Shown: positions 8,822 to 17,900, numbered from the stretch's first letter. The stretch is DNA of 20,050 nucleotides from CAVSWN01 sp046728115 (GCA_046728115.1 JBKPDW010000137.1:1-20050); one strand, 5' to 3'. Notes: generated by a model from the sequence alone, not told the origin. Translations and numbers: made by a program.

Positions 8822-9142
8822 TCAGCGGCCAGGCGGCGTGTAGGACACGGGCTTCTTCACAGCCTGATCCACTTCTTCTGGCGTCTGCAGCACGGTTGTC
8901 TTGAGGGTGACGGCGCCGCTGGCGTTGATGGCCAGGGACGCCGCAGTCATTGAAACGTTATCCGGTGCGTCGGCGATGACCACCGCGTCGTTGTCGCCGA
9001 AGGCGAAGTAGAAGGCTTCGACTTTTGCGCCCACGCTTTTGAGCGCCGCTTCGGCGGCCGCGCGTCGTTTCGTACCGCCATCCTTCATCAGGCCCTTGGC
9101 GCCATCGATCGTGTAGCGTGCTTCGAGCAGGTATTTCGGCAT
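8822..9142 (-). CDS. GYD-domain protein
   Basis: The protein has 106 residues and no signal peptide or membrane span, so it is predicted cytoplasmic. The sequence (MPKYLLEARYTIDGAKGLMKDGGTKR at the start, then GAKVEAFYFAFGDNDAVVIADAPD) matches the GYD-domain family, small ferredoxin-like alpha/beta proteins of unknown function named after a Gly-Tyr/Phe-Asp motif. Here the motif reads FGDND. AAGGAGG (9149-9155) lies 6 bases before the ATG and fixes the start. It precedes the ABC exporter by 25 bases on the same strand, so the two are probably co-transcribed from the promoter noted at 9177-9206. A link to export is only suggested by this pairing. Confidence 0.88.
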   Translation of the reverse strand: MPKYLLEARYTIDGAKGLMKDGGTKRRAAAEAALKSVGAKVEAFYFAFGDNDAVVIADAPDNVSMTAASLAINASGAVTLKTTVLQTPEEVDQAVKKPVSYTPPGR

Positions 9143-9176
9143 ATCTCGCCTCCTTCTCGTATCTGGGAACCGGGCG

Positions 9177-9206
9177 ATTGTACGCTCGGCAGACCACCGC
9201 CGCCAA
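9177..9206 (-). promoter_or_regulatory. candidate sigma-70 promoter for the GYD/ABC operon
   Basis: Reading the minus strand, TTGGCG (9206-9201) and TACAAT (9182-9177) are spaced 18 bases apart, 4/6 and 5/6 matches to the consensus. A start of transcription near 9170 would give a leader of about 28 bases containing the strong ribosome site. This is inference from pattern only. Confidence 0.45.
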
Positions 9207-9445
9207 GGCTGCGGCGTGTCTGGCCGATCTTCACGAATCCGTTCACCGAAGAAGGAGAAAAGCCTCTTCAGCGGGCGATCTTGGCCTCAAATGCGCTGAT
9301 CGTGCACACACGTTGCGACCCGGTGGCACCTGGCATCGCGTCATCGGGCACCCTGGACGTGGATGCCGCCGCCAGGCCTGACGACCGCTCTCGCGAGTCG
9401 CGACTTAACGATTCGGAACTGAATCTCCTGCTTATTTCTTCGTCG
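9207..9445. other. intergenic stretch, no gene recognised
   Basis: With the preceding promoter and leader it makes a gap of about 300 bases between two minus-strand genes. Open frames on the plus strand run through it, but none has a ribosome site or a recognisable domain, and one of them simply continues as antisense of the hypothetical gene at 9446-9880. No clear repeat, hairpin or RNA gene was found. It may be eroded coding sequence, given the decayed DinB gene nearby. Confidence 0.4.
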
Positions 9446-9880
9446 TCAAGGTTTCTTGAGCGGCACGGTGGCTTCAGCCGCGCGCTGGAGTTCGGCCCGC
9501 CACCAGGCGTCGGAGCCGGTATGCTGCGCCTGGTTGATGCCGATCACGATCACGTCGGTCGGATCGACGTTCGAGCCGTCGACCACGAGCGTCGAGTACT
9601 TGGTTTCGCGCGGATCGAGCGACCGCCGGGCCGGCGCGGTCTGTCTGGCCTTCAGCGTGCCGTCGGCCTTGAACAGGAACGCCATCACGGTGATGGTGTC
9701 GAGCTGCTTCTCGGTGAGGTTCGTCACTGCGTAGAGGACGACGGGCGGGCCCTCAGCCGGTGTGAGAACAGTGGCGCTCGCAATGCGCGCGGGCGGATCG
9801 GCGCCTTCAACGATTCGCGCCGGGCGCTCGCTTGGCGGCGCGGCGACGAGCAGGGCCAGAGTCATCGACAGCAATGTCAT
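9446..9880 (-). CDS. small exported hypothetical protein
   Basis: The frame extends upstream to 10066, but the plausible start is ATG 9880: it begins a signal peptide (MTLLSMTLALLVAAPPSERP), while the upstream extension has no such character and overlaps the DinB remnant on the other strand. This gives 144 residues. The mature part contains a beta-rich stretch (PPVVLYAVTNLTEKQLDTITVMAFLF, then KYSTLVVDGSNVDPTDVIVIGINQAQ) that resembles a small Ig-like or FxLYD-like fold, but I do not recognise the family. The protein ends in LKKP. No good ribosome site is visible for ATG 9880 or for the second ATG at 9865, so the start is uncertain. Probably periplasmic; function unknown. Confidence 0.6.
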   Translation of the reverse strand: MTLLSMTLALLVAAPPSERPARIVEGADPPARIASATVLTPAEGPPVVLYAVTNLTEKQLDTITVMAFLFKADGTLKARQTAPARRSLDPRETKYSTLVVDGSNVDPTDVIVIGINQAQHTGSDAWWRAELQRAAEATVPLKKP

Positions 9881-9925
9881 ACCGGCAGCGTAGCACTCAG
9901 GCGTCGCACACTGGCAAACCAACGC

Positions 9926-10351
9926 ATGCTCGAGGTTCTGCTGGCGTCCTGGGAGCGGAACAACACTATTCTGCTCAACCTGCTCCGCTCTGAACACGAG
10001 GGCGCGCTGGAGGCCAGGGCGATGGAGGGCAGCCCATCTACCTCGGAGCTGTTCACACACATCCACTTTGTACGACTCGTGTTCGTCCTCGAAGATGCCC
10101 CCGAGTTCGCAAGGACCCTACCGGAGAACCAGTGGGCCGTCGAGCGCAACCGCGGCCGCATCGCGGAGATGGGGCAGTGCGCAGTCGGGAACCGGACGAC
10201 GGGCCGGCGATTGACGAAGACGGCGCAACTGATACTCGATAACATCCTGCCGACAAACCGGCAACAAAGGTGCGCCGCGGACAATACGCTTTCTTTACGC
10301 AACGGGGAACGCCAAAGCGCGATTCATCGTTGTGCGCCTCGCTCAGCTTGA
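9926..10351 (+). pseudogene. decayed DinB-family gene, C-terminal half lost
   Basis: From ATG 9926 the frame reads MLEVLLASWERNN, then ELFTHIHFVRLVFVLEDAPEFA and RNRGRIAEM, which is the N-terminal half of a DinB/DUF664 four-helix metalloprotein. Similarity seems to start slightly earlier, near 9893 (LRRRTLANQR), before any ATG. After about 10171 it fades: the frame continues to a stop at 10349-10351 with unrelated sequence, while the next frame over (AVRSREPDDG) is no better beyond a few residues. DinB proteins normally bind metal with a His in the first half and an HxxxH near the C-terminus; the first half (HIH) is kept but no HxxxH is seen in any frame downstream. No ribosome site precedes the ATG. 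The best reading is a truncated, non-functional copy; an expressed fragment cannot be excluded. Confidence 0.6.
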
Positions 10352-10402
10352 CTCCTGCCGTTTGCAGATGAATCATCCCGCACTCTGATCGAGGAGGCTC
10401 TT

Positions 10403-12193
10403 ATGAAACGACGATGGTGCCTTGTCCTGCTCGCGTCGGTCGCACTGGCGTTTCCAGTCACGGCCAAACAGGGAGGAGTCGGGTCGGCGCGTCTCCAGCT
10501 CGTGGAAGCGGAGATCGAGGATTTGTTGAAGGCACAGCAAACGGGGCTCGCCTCCTCGGAGCAACTCGTGCAGATGTACCTCGCGCGCATCGCGGCCTAC
10601 GATCAGGCCGGTCCGCACTTGAACGCCTTCATGCACGTGAACGAGCATGCGCTCGACGTGGCTCGCGAACTCGACGCGGTCCGACGTCATGGCAAGCCGC
10701 GCCTCCCGCTCTACGGCATTCCCGTTGTCCTCAAGGACAATGTCGACACGGCCGACATGCCGACCACGGCAGGATCCGTCGCGCTCGGAGGATCGATCCC
10801 GCCCGACGACGCCTTCATCGCGCGCAGGATTCGAGAGGCTGGCGCGGTCATCATCGGAAAGGGAACGCTCACGGAGTTCGCGAACTTCCTGACCAACGGA
10901 ATGCCGGCGGGCTACAGCTCGCAGCTGAGACAACAGCTTGGCGGCGGCGCCCTCGTCGGTTACGGCTTCAACCCGTACGATCCGAGGACCGATCCAAGGG
11001 CCGGTTTGAACGACGGGCGCCCCGCGCTGTCGCCGGGCGGATCCAGTTCGGGTCCGGGGATCGCCATTGCCGCCAATTTCGCTACCGTCGGCATTGGCAC
11101 CGAGACGTCCGGCTCGATCCTCAGTCCTGGAACGCAGAATCTCGTCGTCGGCATCAAACCGACGGTGGGCCTCGTGAGCCGAGACGGGATCATTCCAATC
11201 ACGGCCGATCAGGACACCGCCGGCCCATTCGGCCGGACCGTCACCGACGCCGCGACGCTGCTCGGCGTCATCGCCGGATTCGATCCCGCTGATGTCGCCA
11301 CCGGTGCGTGCCTCACGCCGGGCAACTGTCTCGACGACTACACGAAATTCCTCGACAAGCATGCGCTTCGTGGCGCGCGCATAGCGGTTCCGCATTTCGG
11401 CTACTGGACCGACACCAGCGGCAATGTCAACCTGTCCGTGCAGCAACAGCAGGTGATGAACGACGCGATCGCCGTCCTGCGGGCTCGAGGCGCCACCGTC
11501 CTGGATCCGCTCGAGATTCCGACGCAGCAGGATCTGAACAACTTTCCGGGCTGCGGTGCGCTGCCGATCCCGCCGGTGTGCTCGACCGTGCTGCTGTACG
11601 GATTCAAGCGCGATCTGAATGCTTATCTCGCGAGTCTGGGGCCGTCGGCGGCAGTGCACACGCTCAGTGACGTCATCGCCTTCAACACTGCGCATGCAGC
11701 GGTGGCGCTGAAGTACGGTCAGGTACTGGCGATCGCGGCCGATTCGCTGGACATCAGCCCGGGCAGTGCCGACACTATCCGATATCAGAACGATCGCGCG
11801 AAGGATCTGTCGATTTCTCGGGGCGGACTGGACGCAATCTACAACGGGCCCGACGGCGTACCGGGGACGTCCGACGATGTCGACGCGATTCTGTTTCCGG
11901 CCACCCGTGGCGCCAACATCGCCGCCCGCGCCGGATACCCGAGCATCGTCGTGCCCGGCGGATTCGTGCCGAATCCTGCGGTGCCGCCGCCGCCTCTCTT
12001 GCCGCCGACGCCGTTTCCTCCAGGGTTCAACGCCAGCCCTGCGCCGTACGGCGTGACGTTTTCCGGACGCGCGTTCAGCGAACCGGTTTTGATCGGGCTC
12101 GCGTATGCGTTCGAGCAGGCGACGCACCATCGTGAGCCGCCCGAGAGCACGCCGCCGCTGCCATCCGACAGCCTGGGTCGCGGCAAAGAGTAG
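10403..12193 (+). CDS. exported amidase (amidase-signature family)
   Basis: The protein has 596 residues. Residues 1-21 form a signal peptide with a likely cut after VTA. The amidase-signature catalytic triad is complete: K111 in VVLKDN, the cis-Ser S214 in PGGSSSGPG, and the nucleophile S238 in GTETSGSILSP, with the 24-residue spacing between the two serines that is usual for the family. It should hydrolyse carboxamides in the periplasm; the substrate range is not readable. A Pro-rich loop (PPPPLLPPTPFPPGF, near residue 535) interrupts the C-terminal part. GAGGAGG (10391-10397) lies 5 bases before ATG 10403 and sets the start. It resembles the putative 6-aminohexanoate-cyclic-dimer hydrolase or GatA-like secreted amidases often annotated in Acidobacteriota, but not GatA itself, which is cytoplasmic. 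Confidence 0.93.
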   Translation: MKRRWCLVLLASVALAFPVTAKQGGVGSARLQLVEAEIEDLLKAQQTGLASSEQLVQMYLARIAAYDQAGPHLNAFMHVNEHALDVARELDAVRRHGKPRLPLYGIPVVLKDNVDTADMPTTAGSVALGGSIPPDDAFIARRIREAGAVIIGKGTLTEFANFLTNGMPAGYSSQLRQQLGGGALVGYGFNPYDPRTDPRAGLNDGRPALSPGGSSSGPGIAIAANFATVGIGTETSGSILSPGTQNLVVGIKPTVGLVSRDGIIPITADQDTAGPFGRTVTDAATLLGVIAGFDPADVATGACLTPGNCLDDYTKFLDKHALRGARIAVPHFGYWTDTSGNVNLSVQQQQVMNDAIAVLRARGATVLDPLEIPTQQDLNNFPGCGALPIPPVCSTVLLYGFKRDLNAYLASLGPSAAVHTLSDVIAFNTAHAAVALKYGQVLAIAADSLDISPGSADTIRYQNDRAKDLSISRGGLDAIYNGPDGVPGTSDDVDAILFPATRGANIAARAGYPSIVVPGGFVPNPAVPPPPLLPPTPFPPGFNASPAPYGVTFSGRAFSEPVLIGLAYAFEQATHHREPPESTPPLPSDSLGRGKE

Positions 12194-12263
12194 GAGACGA
12201 CAACTCCTGCTGGATCGGCGCTCGCTCGAAGGAACGCCGCCGAGGCTGGTCGCACGCACGGTC

Positions 12264-12269
12264 TATAAT
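12264..12269 (+). promoter_or_regulatory. perfect -10 box (TATAAT) upstream of the kinase remnant
   Basis: TATAAT lies 19 bases before the ATG at 12289. No good -35 element is visible at the usual distance. It is probably the surviving promoter of the deleted kinase gene, and transcription from it would run into the 3' end of the convergent NHL gene. Confidence 0.4.
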
Positions 12270-12288
12270 CCGGCGCGATCGCAATTCG

Positions 12289-12420
12289 ATGGCGTTGACG
12301 GTCGGTGAGCGGCTCGGCGGCTATGCCGACGAGACGCCCGTGGCCACTGCCAGCGCCCGCCACATCCAGGTGGTCCTCAACTGGACAGAAGAGCTGAAGC
12401 AGCGGGTGCCGGTGCGGTAG
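12289..12420 (+). pseudogene. 43-codon remnant joining both ends of a Ser/Thr kinase-propeller gene
   Basis: The short ORF begins MALTVGERLGGY and ends HIQVVLNWTEELKQRVPVR. The first dozen residues match the usual start of acidobacterial Ser/Thr kinases (MALT-G-RLGPYEI, just before the glycine loop). The last 18 or so match the usual C-terminal tail of the same kinase-TolB fusions (VLNWxEELKxxVP). The roughly 800 or more residues expected between them, including the whole catalytic domain, are missing, and the two ends are in frame. The intact kinase at 1705-4392 has different ends, so this is not a copy of it. The stop codon (12418-12420) abuts the stop codon of the convergent NHL gene. No ribosome site is seen. 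A translated micropeptide is possible but has no predicted activity. Confidence 0.6.
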
Positions 12421-13563
12421 TTACTTCCTGAGCGTCACTTTCTGGGCGCGCCAGTTCCAGACCTCGCCGAGCCACAGATCGTTCTCGGTCCGGCAGTCGA
12501 TGGCGTTCACCATGCCGAACTCCTTCGGCATCTTCCCGGCCTTGCCGAACTTGCCGACCACCTCGCCGCTGAGACGGACCTTGTAGATCTCGCCGTGATC
12601 CATGCTCTCGGGGTCGTTCGAGTTCGAGCTATACAAGTACTGTGTGCTTCCGCTCGAGACGCAAATCGCCTGCGGCGTGCCGACGCTGGTGATCTGCGAC
12701 TTGAACGTCCCGTCGCCGTCGAACACCTGGATGCGGTTGTTGCCGGCATCCGCTACGTAGATGTTACCGGTTGAATCGCTCGCAATACCCCGGACGCCCT
12801 TGAACTGGCCCTGGCCGGATCCGCTGTTGCCCCAGGTCTTCAGAAAGTTGCCGTTCTTGTCGAACTTTGCGACACGGTTGTTCGTGCCGTACCCGTCCGC
12901 GACGTAGATGTTGCCGCCGCGATCCCACGTGACGTCCGAGGGCCGATTGAAGGTGTCGCCGTTGATTCCGGCGCCGGGTACACCGCCGCCTCGCCCGCCG
13001 CCGCCGCCGCGACCACCTTCTGTGCCGCGTCCGCCGGCGGCCGGAGCCGCGCCCTCGGGCGTGACGTCGAGTTGCCGGGCGGGCGTGCCCGCGCCGGGCC
13101 GAACCGGGATGTTCTCAGGCTTTCGGCCGAGGACGAGCAGGTAGCGGCCGTCAGGATCGAACTTCACGACCTGATTTGATCCCGCGTCGACGATCCAGAT
13201 GTTGTCCTGCGGGTCGACTCGCACCTGCTGCGCGAAGTTCACCGCGTACACACCTTGTCCGATCTCCTTGACGAACTTGCCGGACTGATCGAACTGAAAC
13301 AGGCGCGAGCCGCCATGATAGAAGGTCCGCTCGTCGCCGAGCGTCGCCGCGCCGTGACCGGTTCGCGCGTAGACGAAGAGGTGGCCCCGCGAGTTGGTTG
13401 CAACGCCGGCCACTTCGCCGAACGAGGGGAGCTGAATGATGTCCGCGTTCGCGTCGAACGCGATCTCGGGGACTGATTGAGCGAAGAGTCCGACGCCGGC
13501 CGCGAGCAGACCGACGACGATCAGGGACCGCAAAAACCGCGAAAGCGGCAGAATTCTCTTCAT
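12421..13563 (-). CDS. exported NHL-repeat beta-propeller protein (second of a tandem pair)
   Basis: The protein has 380 residues. Residues 1-29 form a signal peptide (cut after LFAQ). The rest is a six-bladed NHL-type propeller, with repeats such as VRVDPQDNIWIVDAGSNQVVKFD, VTWDRGGNIYVADGYGTNNRVAKFD and IASDSTGNIYVADAGNNRIQVFD. A low-complexity Gly/Arg insert at about 180-205 replaces a short loop of its neighbour. The fold resembles peptidyl-alpha-hydroxyglycine amidating lyase, but lyase activity cannot be assumed. Outside the signal peptide only two cysteines are seen (in AICVSS and AIDCRT), at the same places as in the paralogue, suggesting a disulfide. Its AGGAGG (13569-13574) overlaps the TAG stop of the upstream paralogue, so translation is coupled. 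Probably periplasmic; it may bind or process peptides or polymers. Confidence 0.88.
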   Translation of the reverse strand: MKRILPLSRFLRSLIVVGLLAAGVGLFAQSVPEIAFDANADIIQLPSFGEVAGVATNSRGHLFVYARTGHGAATLGDERTFYHGGSRLFQFDQSGKFVKEIGQGVYAVNFAQQVRVDPQDNIWIVDAGSNQVVKFDPDGRYLLVLGRKPENIPVRPGAGTPARQLDVTPEGAAPAAGGRGTEGGRGGGGGRGGGVPGAGINGDTFNRPSDVTWDRGGNIYVADGYGTNNRVAKFDKNGNFLKTWGNSGSGQGQFKGVRGIASDSTGNIYVADAGNNRIQVFDGDGTFKSQITSVGTPQAICVSSGSTQYLYSSNSNDPESMDHGEIYKVRLSGEVVGKFGKAGKMPKEFGMVNAIDCRTENDLWLGEVWNWRAQKVTLRK

Positions 13564-13568
13564 GGCCG

Positions 13569-13574
13569 CCTCCT
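13569..13574 (-). promoter_or_regulatory. ribosome site overlapping the upstream stop codon
   Basis: On the minus strand AGGAGG shares bases with the TAG stop (13575-13573) of the first NHL gene and lies 5 bases before the ATG of the second. This is the layout of translational coupling and supports a two-gene operon. Confidence 0.7.
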
Positions 13575-14634
13575 ACTTCTGCTGGCTCGAGCTGCGAGTC
13601 CCCTGCGGACGCAGCAGAATCTTCTGAACGCGCCACTGGGTGATTTCCGCGACGTAGAGCTCGTCAGGATTGCGGCAGTCCATCTGATGGATCGCGCTGA
13701 ATTCCTTGAACCCATGGCCAGCTTTTCCGAATCGGCCGATGACGGTTCCGTCGAGCTCCATCTTGTAGACCTCGCCGGTATTGGCCGCCTGATCAAAGTT
13801 GTTGCCGGTGGGAAACGAATTCGAGCTGAAGAGATATTGATGCGGTGTGTTCGAGATGCACACCGCCCACGGCGCGCCGACATGGTCGTACACGGCCTTC
13901 TGATTCAAATCGTTGTCGAGCACGATGATGCGCGAGTTGCCGCGATCGGCGACGTAGACGTTGCCTTTGGCGTCCACTGACATGGCGTGCGGCGTGCTGA
14001 ACTGCAGCGTCCCGTTCCCGCGGGTGCCAACCGCCTTGATGAAGCGGCCGTTCTTGTCGTACTTGACCACGCGCGAATCGCCGTAGCCGTCGGTGACGAA
14101 GATGTTGCCCTGCGGATCCCAACCGAGGTCGGTTTCGCGATGGAAGGAATACGGCCGGTTGGCGCCCGCATACTGTCCGCCGCCCGGCAGCAGCGAGAGT
14201 TGTTCGAGCGGATCCGGCCGCTTGCCGAGCACCATCAGTAGCTTGCCGTCGGGACTGAATTTCTGGATGACGTTGGTGCCTTCGTCCGCCGCCCAGACGT
14301 TGTCGTCCTTGTCCACGCGGACCGCGTGGGCGAACGAGAACCCGTAGCTGCCGGCGCCGAATTCCTTGACGAAGCTGCCGTTCTGATCAAATTCGAACAG
14401 CCGAGTCTCGCCGCTCCGCGTGTACACGAACACGTGGCCTTTCGAGTTGGTGGCGACGCCGGTGCCTTCGCCAAGATACAGACCCGCCGGCAGCTTGAAG
14501 AAATTAGGGACCGACTCGAACGGAATTTCCGGTGCGCTGGCGCGGGCTTTGGCTGGCGCTCCACCGCCTTGAGCGAACGCTGGACCAGCGGCAACCAACG
14601 CCGCGAGGGCCATGAGGGTGCACGAACGTCGCAT
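13573..14634 (-). CDS. exported NHL-repeat beta-propeller protein (first of a tandem pair)
   Basis: The protein has 353 residues. Residues 1-21 form a signal peptide (cut after AFA). NHL repeats are clear: VRVDKDDNVWAADEGTNVIQKFS, LGWDPQGNIFVTDGYGDSRVVKYD and MSVDAKGNVYVADRGNSRIIVLD. The C-terminal blade (GEVYKMELDGTVIGRFGKAG, then QMDCRN and WRVQKILLR) aligns well with the downstream gene product, so the two are tandem paralogues. The two cysteines of the mature protein (AVCISN, QMDCR) are shared. AGGAGG (14640-14645) lies 5 bases before the ATG. The gene is transcribed divergently from the TonB receptor, sharing a 273-base upstream region, so common regulation and a common substrate are possible. 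Specific function unknown. Confidence 0.89.
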   Translation of the reverse strand: MRRSCTLMALAALVAAGPAFAQGGGAPAKARASAPEIPFESVPNFFKLPAGLYLGEGTGVATNSKGHVFVYTRSGETRLFEFDQNGSFVKEFGAGSYGFSFAHAVRVDKDDNVWAADEGTNVIQKFSPDGKLLMVLGKRPDPLEQLSLLPGGGQYAGANRPYSFHRETDLGWDPQGNIFVTDGYGDSRVVKYDKNGRFIKAVGTRGNGTLQFSTPHAMSVDAKGNVYVADRGNSRIIVLDNDLNQKAVYDHVGAPWAVCISNTPHQYLFSSNSFPTGNNFDQAANTGEVYKMELDGTVIGRFGKAGHGFKEFSAIHQMDCRNPDELYVAEITQWRVQKILLRPQGTRSSSQQK

Positions 14635-14645
14635 AGGTCCCTCCT

Positions 14646-14907
14646 GAAAGATGACGGGTCGCGGACAGGCGAAGACTAGTCAGTTCCCCGAGCAAAGTAA
14701 AGAAACCGTTGCGTGATATTTGGAGACAATTGGCGGTCGTGAGTCGGATCCCGATCCATGTGATCGGATTCGTCATCGCGATGCGTCACATCGGTGCAGG
14801 AGTTCTTGCGTGACCGCAGCACCTTTACGATAAACTTGCGCGAGTTTCACACTTCGATTCGAGTTTCTTGCGGTTGGTGTCCACGCGGCGGCTCAGAGGA
14901 GGTCTCC
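14646..14907. promoter_or_regulatory. divergent upstream region between NHL operon and TonB receptor
   Basis: This region must hold promoters for both directions. It contains a 17-bp inverted repeat, CCGATC-CATGT-GATCGG (14751-14767), a candidate regulator site. A plus-strand promoter candidate follows: TTGCGT (14806-14811), 17 bases, GATAAA (14829-14834). A strong ribosome site, AGGAGGT (14897-14903), lies 4 bases before ATG 14908 and decides that start over the ATG at 14794. No clear minus-strand promoter was found. Confidence 0.5.
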
Positions 14908-17900
14908 ATGACTCGTCGTTGTCTCCTTGCCGTTCTCTCCTCCCTTTTCCTCATCCTTGCGTTCAGCTCAAGGGCACTCGCCCAGGGCGCAGGCGGGAGC
15001 GCCGAACTCAACGGCACGATCGTCGATCAAGCGAAAGCCGTGCTGCCAGGCGTCACCGTCACGGTGACGAACCAGGCCACCGGGCAGACGCGCCAGACCG
15101 TAACTGGGGCCGAAGGCCGCTTCGTGCTGGCGACGCTGGTCCCCGGTACCTACACCGTCAAGGCGGAACTCTCCGGATTCGAACCAACGACTCGCACGGG
15201 TCTCGTGTTGAACGTCGGACAGGAGATCTCCGTGGCGCTGACGATGAACCTCGCGGGTGTCAGGGAAGAAGTGACCGTCACGGCCGAGTCCCCGGTTATC
15301 GAAACGACGTCGAGCAAGATCGGCACGAACATCACCAGCGACGAGATCGACAACTCGCCGAGCGCGAACCGAAGCCAGTTCAGTCTGATGCAGACGATTC
15401 CCGGTCTGGTCCCGACGCTCCAGGTCGGATCGTTCGAAGGCGGCCAGTTCAGCGCGAACGGTCAGGCGACGACGAACAATTTGTTTCTCGTCGATGGTCA
15501 GTACAACAACGACTCGCGGCTCGGCGGCTCACAGGGGACGCAGGCGCGCGTCACACTCGACACGATGTCCGAATACCAGGTGCAGACCCACCAGTACGGC
15601 GCGGAGTTCGGTGGCTCGACGGGTGTGGTCGTCAACGCCGTGACGAAGGCAGGGAGCAACAGAGTGTCCGGCCGCGCGTTCGAGTACTACCAGAGCAACA
15701 AGCTCCAGGCGACGGACTACTTCCTCAAGCTCAAGGGCGAAGAGAATCCAGACTCGGGCAGCAACGTCTTCGGCGGCAGCGTTGGCGGGCCGATCATCAA
15801 GAACAAGTTCTTCTACTTCGGCAACATCGAGTACGACCGCGCGCACGAAGCGGCGAACCTCAGCTTTCCGGCGATCGCCGCGCCGCTGGCCGTCTCGTAC
15901 TCCACGACGACCGACTTCAACGGGCCGAATACGTTCGCGCGGTTCGATTACCAGTTGAATGGGAACAACTCGCTCAGCTTCCGCTGGACGCGCGAGCGGA
16001 TCCTGACGCTCCGCGACACGATCGAGGACGACCTGGCGATTCCCGATGCGGCGCGGTATGAGAACGATTCGGGGGATCAGGTCTACAGCGCGTCCTGGAC
16101 ATCGGTCCTGAACAACCACACCACGAACGAGTTCAAGGTGGGCCACGTGCGGGAAAACCTGCTGCAGGGCCCGAAGTCGCTCTTCGCCGACACCGGGTCG
16201 ACGTCGGCGTTCTTCGACAGCAGTTGGGGGTTCGTCGGGTTCGAGGGCCAGGATCCGTTCGATCTCGGCGCTCAGAACACGCACCCCGATTTCATCGCGG
16301 CCAACCGGAACACGTACGGCGACAATGTCATCCGCGACTACACATTCGACGACTCGCTGACGTGGTTGAAGTCGGGCTGGCACGGCGAGCACACGCTCAA
16401 AGCAGGTGTGTCATTCAGTCGCAACGCCGCGACCCCTTCGGGCGCCGGCGCGAATTTCATCGGGAACATCACGTTCCCGACCGACAGACCGTTCAACGCG
16501 GCGGATCCGACCACGTATCCGTTCCGCTTTCAGATCAGCATGGGTCAGGTCGATTTCAACGTGGTCGACCATCGGCTCGGTTCGTACGTGTCGGACAAGT
16601 GGACGATCGGCAACAACCTGACGTTGAATCTCGGCGTCCGGTACGACTGGCAAGGGGCGACGCCAGACGACAAGAGCGCGTTCGGCCCGCGGTTTGGGTT
16701 CGCCTATAACCTCGGCGGCACAGGCAAGACGTTGGTTCGCGGCGGGATCGGCAAAGTCTTTCAATACACCCAGACGCCGATTCTCATCACGCTCGCGCAG
16801 CGGCAGGTGATCGCGCCGTCTCTGGCCTACGACACGATGCAGGTCACCTCTCCAGTTGCGACGGGCACGTTCCCCGTGCGCGCTGGCGACCCGAACGCCA
16901 CGGCATGCCTCAACGTCGTGGCCGGACCAACCGCGGGCGAAGCCGTCATGAGCCCTGCGTGCAGGTCCTTCCTCGTGGGCTTGCGCAACCAGGTGCTGGC
17001 GGGCGGCGTCGTCAACAACGTCACTGCTGGCCCCATCGTCGACAGTCCCGATCGGCAGATGCAGTACACCTGGGCATTCAGCGTCGGGGTGAAGCGCGAG
17101 ATCGCAAAGGACATGGCGGTCTCGGTCGATTACGTCGGGAACCGCGGACGCGATCTGACGGCGGTCATCGACATCAACGAAGGACCCGTCAACCCCGCGA
17201 CCGGTCGCGTCACGCGATTGGGCCAGAGCATCTTCAACCCGAACAACATCCTGGGTCTGCCGCCGGAGGCGCTGAGCGCGACGTTCGTGCAGTTCAATCA
17301 GGAGCAGACACGGCCGGAGTTCAACGCCGACTACAACTCACTGGAACTCGAGCTCGAGAAGCGGTTCTCGAACCGGTATTCCGGCCGCGTCAGCTACACC
17401 TTGTCGCACTGCAATGACGTCGTCGCGCCGCTCGCGGTGCTCGGCGCGTCGGACACGAACCCCCGTGCCGACTACGGCCGCTGCGCCCGCGACAACCGCC
17501 ACGCCTTCGCGACGAGCGCGAACGTGCAGCCCTGGAGAGGTCTCGGCGGAGGAATCGTGTTCCGGCGCTATTCAGGTTATCCCATCAACGAAACCACCGG
17601 GGTCGACAGCAACCTTGACGGCACCAACAACGATCGACCGGTGAAGGGACGCGACGATCTGACGATGCCGATTCGATCGCCTCTCGATGCGACGGGAATG
17701 GCCATCCGGAACGGGATGGACGGGCAATCGAAACTGATCCTGGACGGTCGGGTGCAGTACATCTGGCGCCTGACGCATACTCAGGCGGGCGTATTTCTCG
17801 AGATCTACAACCTGACGAATCACACGAACTTCGGCGATCCAACGGGCGCGAGAAATTCGGCGAACTTCATGATCCCGATCGTTGCAGACAACCCGCGGAC

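Noticed and set aside
9281..9925. N-terminal part of a 356-codon plus-strand frame leading into the DinB-like segment.
   Set aside because: It is mostly antisense to the exported hypothetical gene, starts with TTG, and its sequence before about 9893 does not resemble DinB; only the later part was kept as a remnant.
12192..12208. Small stem AGGAG/CTCCT after the amidase stop as a terminator.
   Set aside because: Only 5 bp with a 7-base loop and no T-run; too weak to call.
10373..12259. A 628-codon minus-strand frame opposite the amidase.
   Set aside because: Same antisense shadow effect; the amidase on the plus strand has all catalytic motifs, a signal peptide and a strong ribosome site.
14794..14907. 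A 38-residue N-terminal extension of the TonB receptor.
   Set aside because: The signal peptide and a near-perfect ribosome site place the start at 14908; the extension is not signal-like and covers the promoter region.
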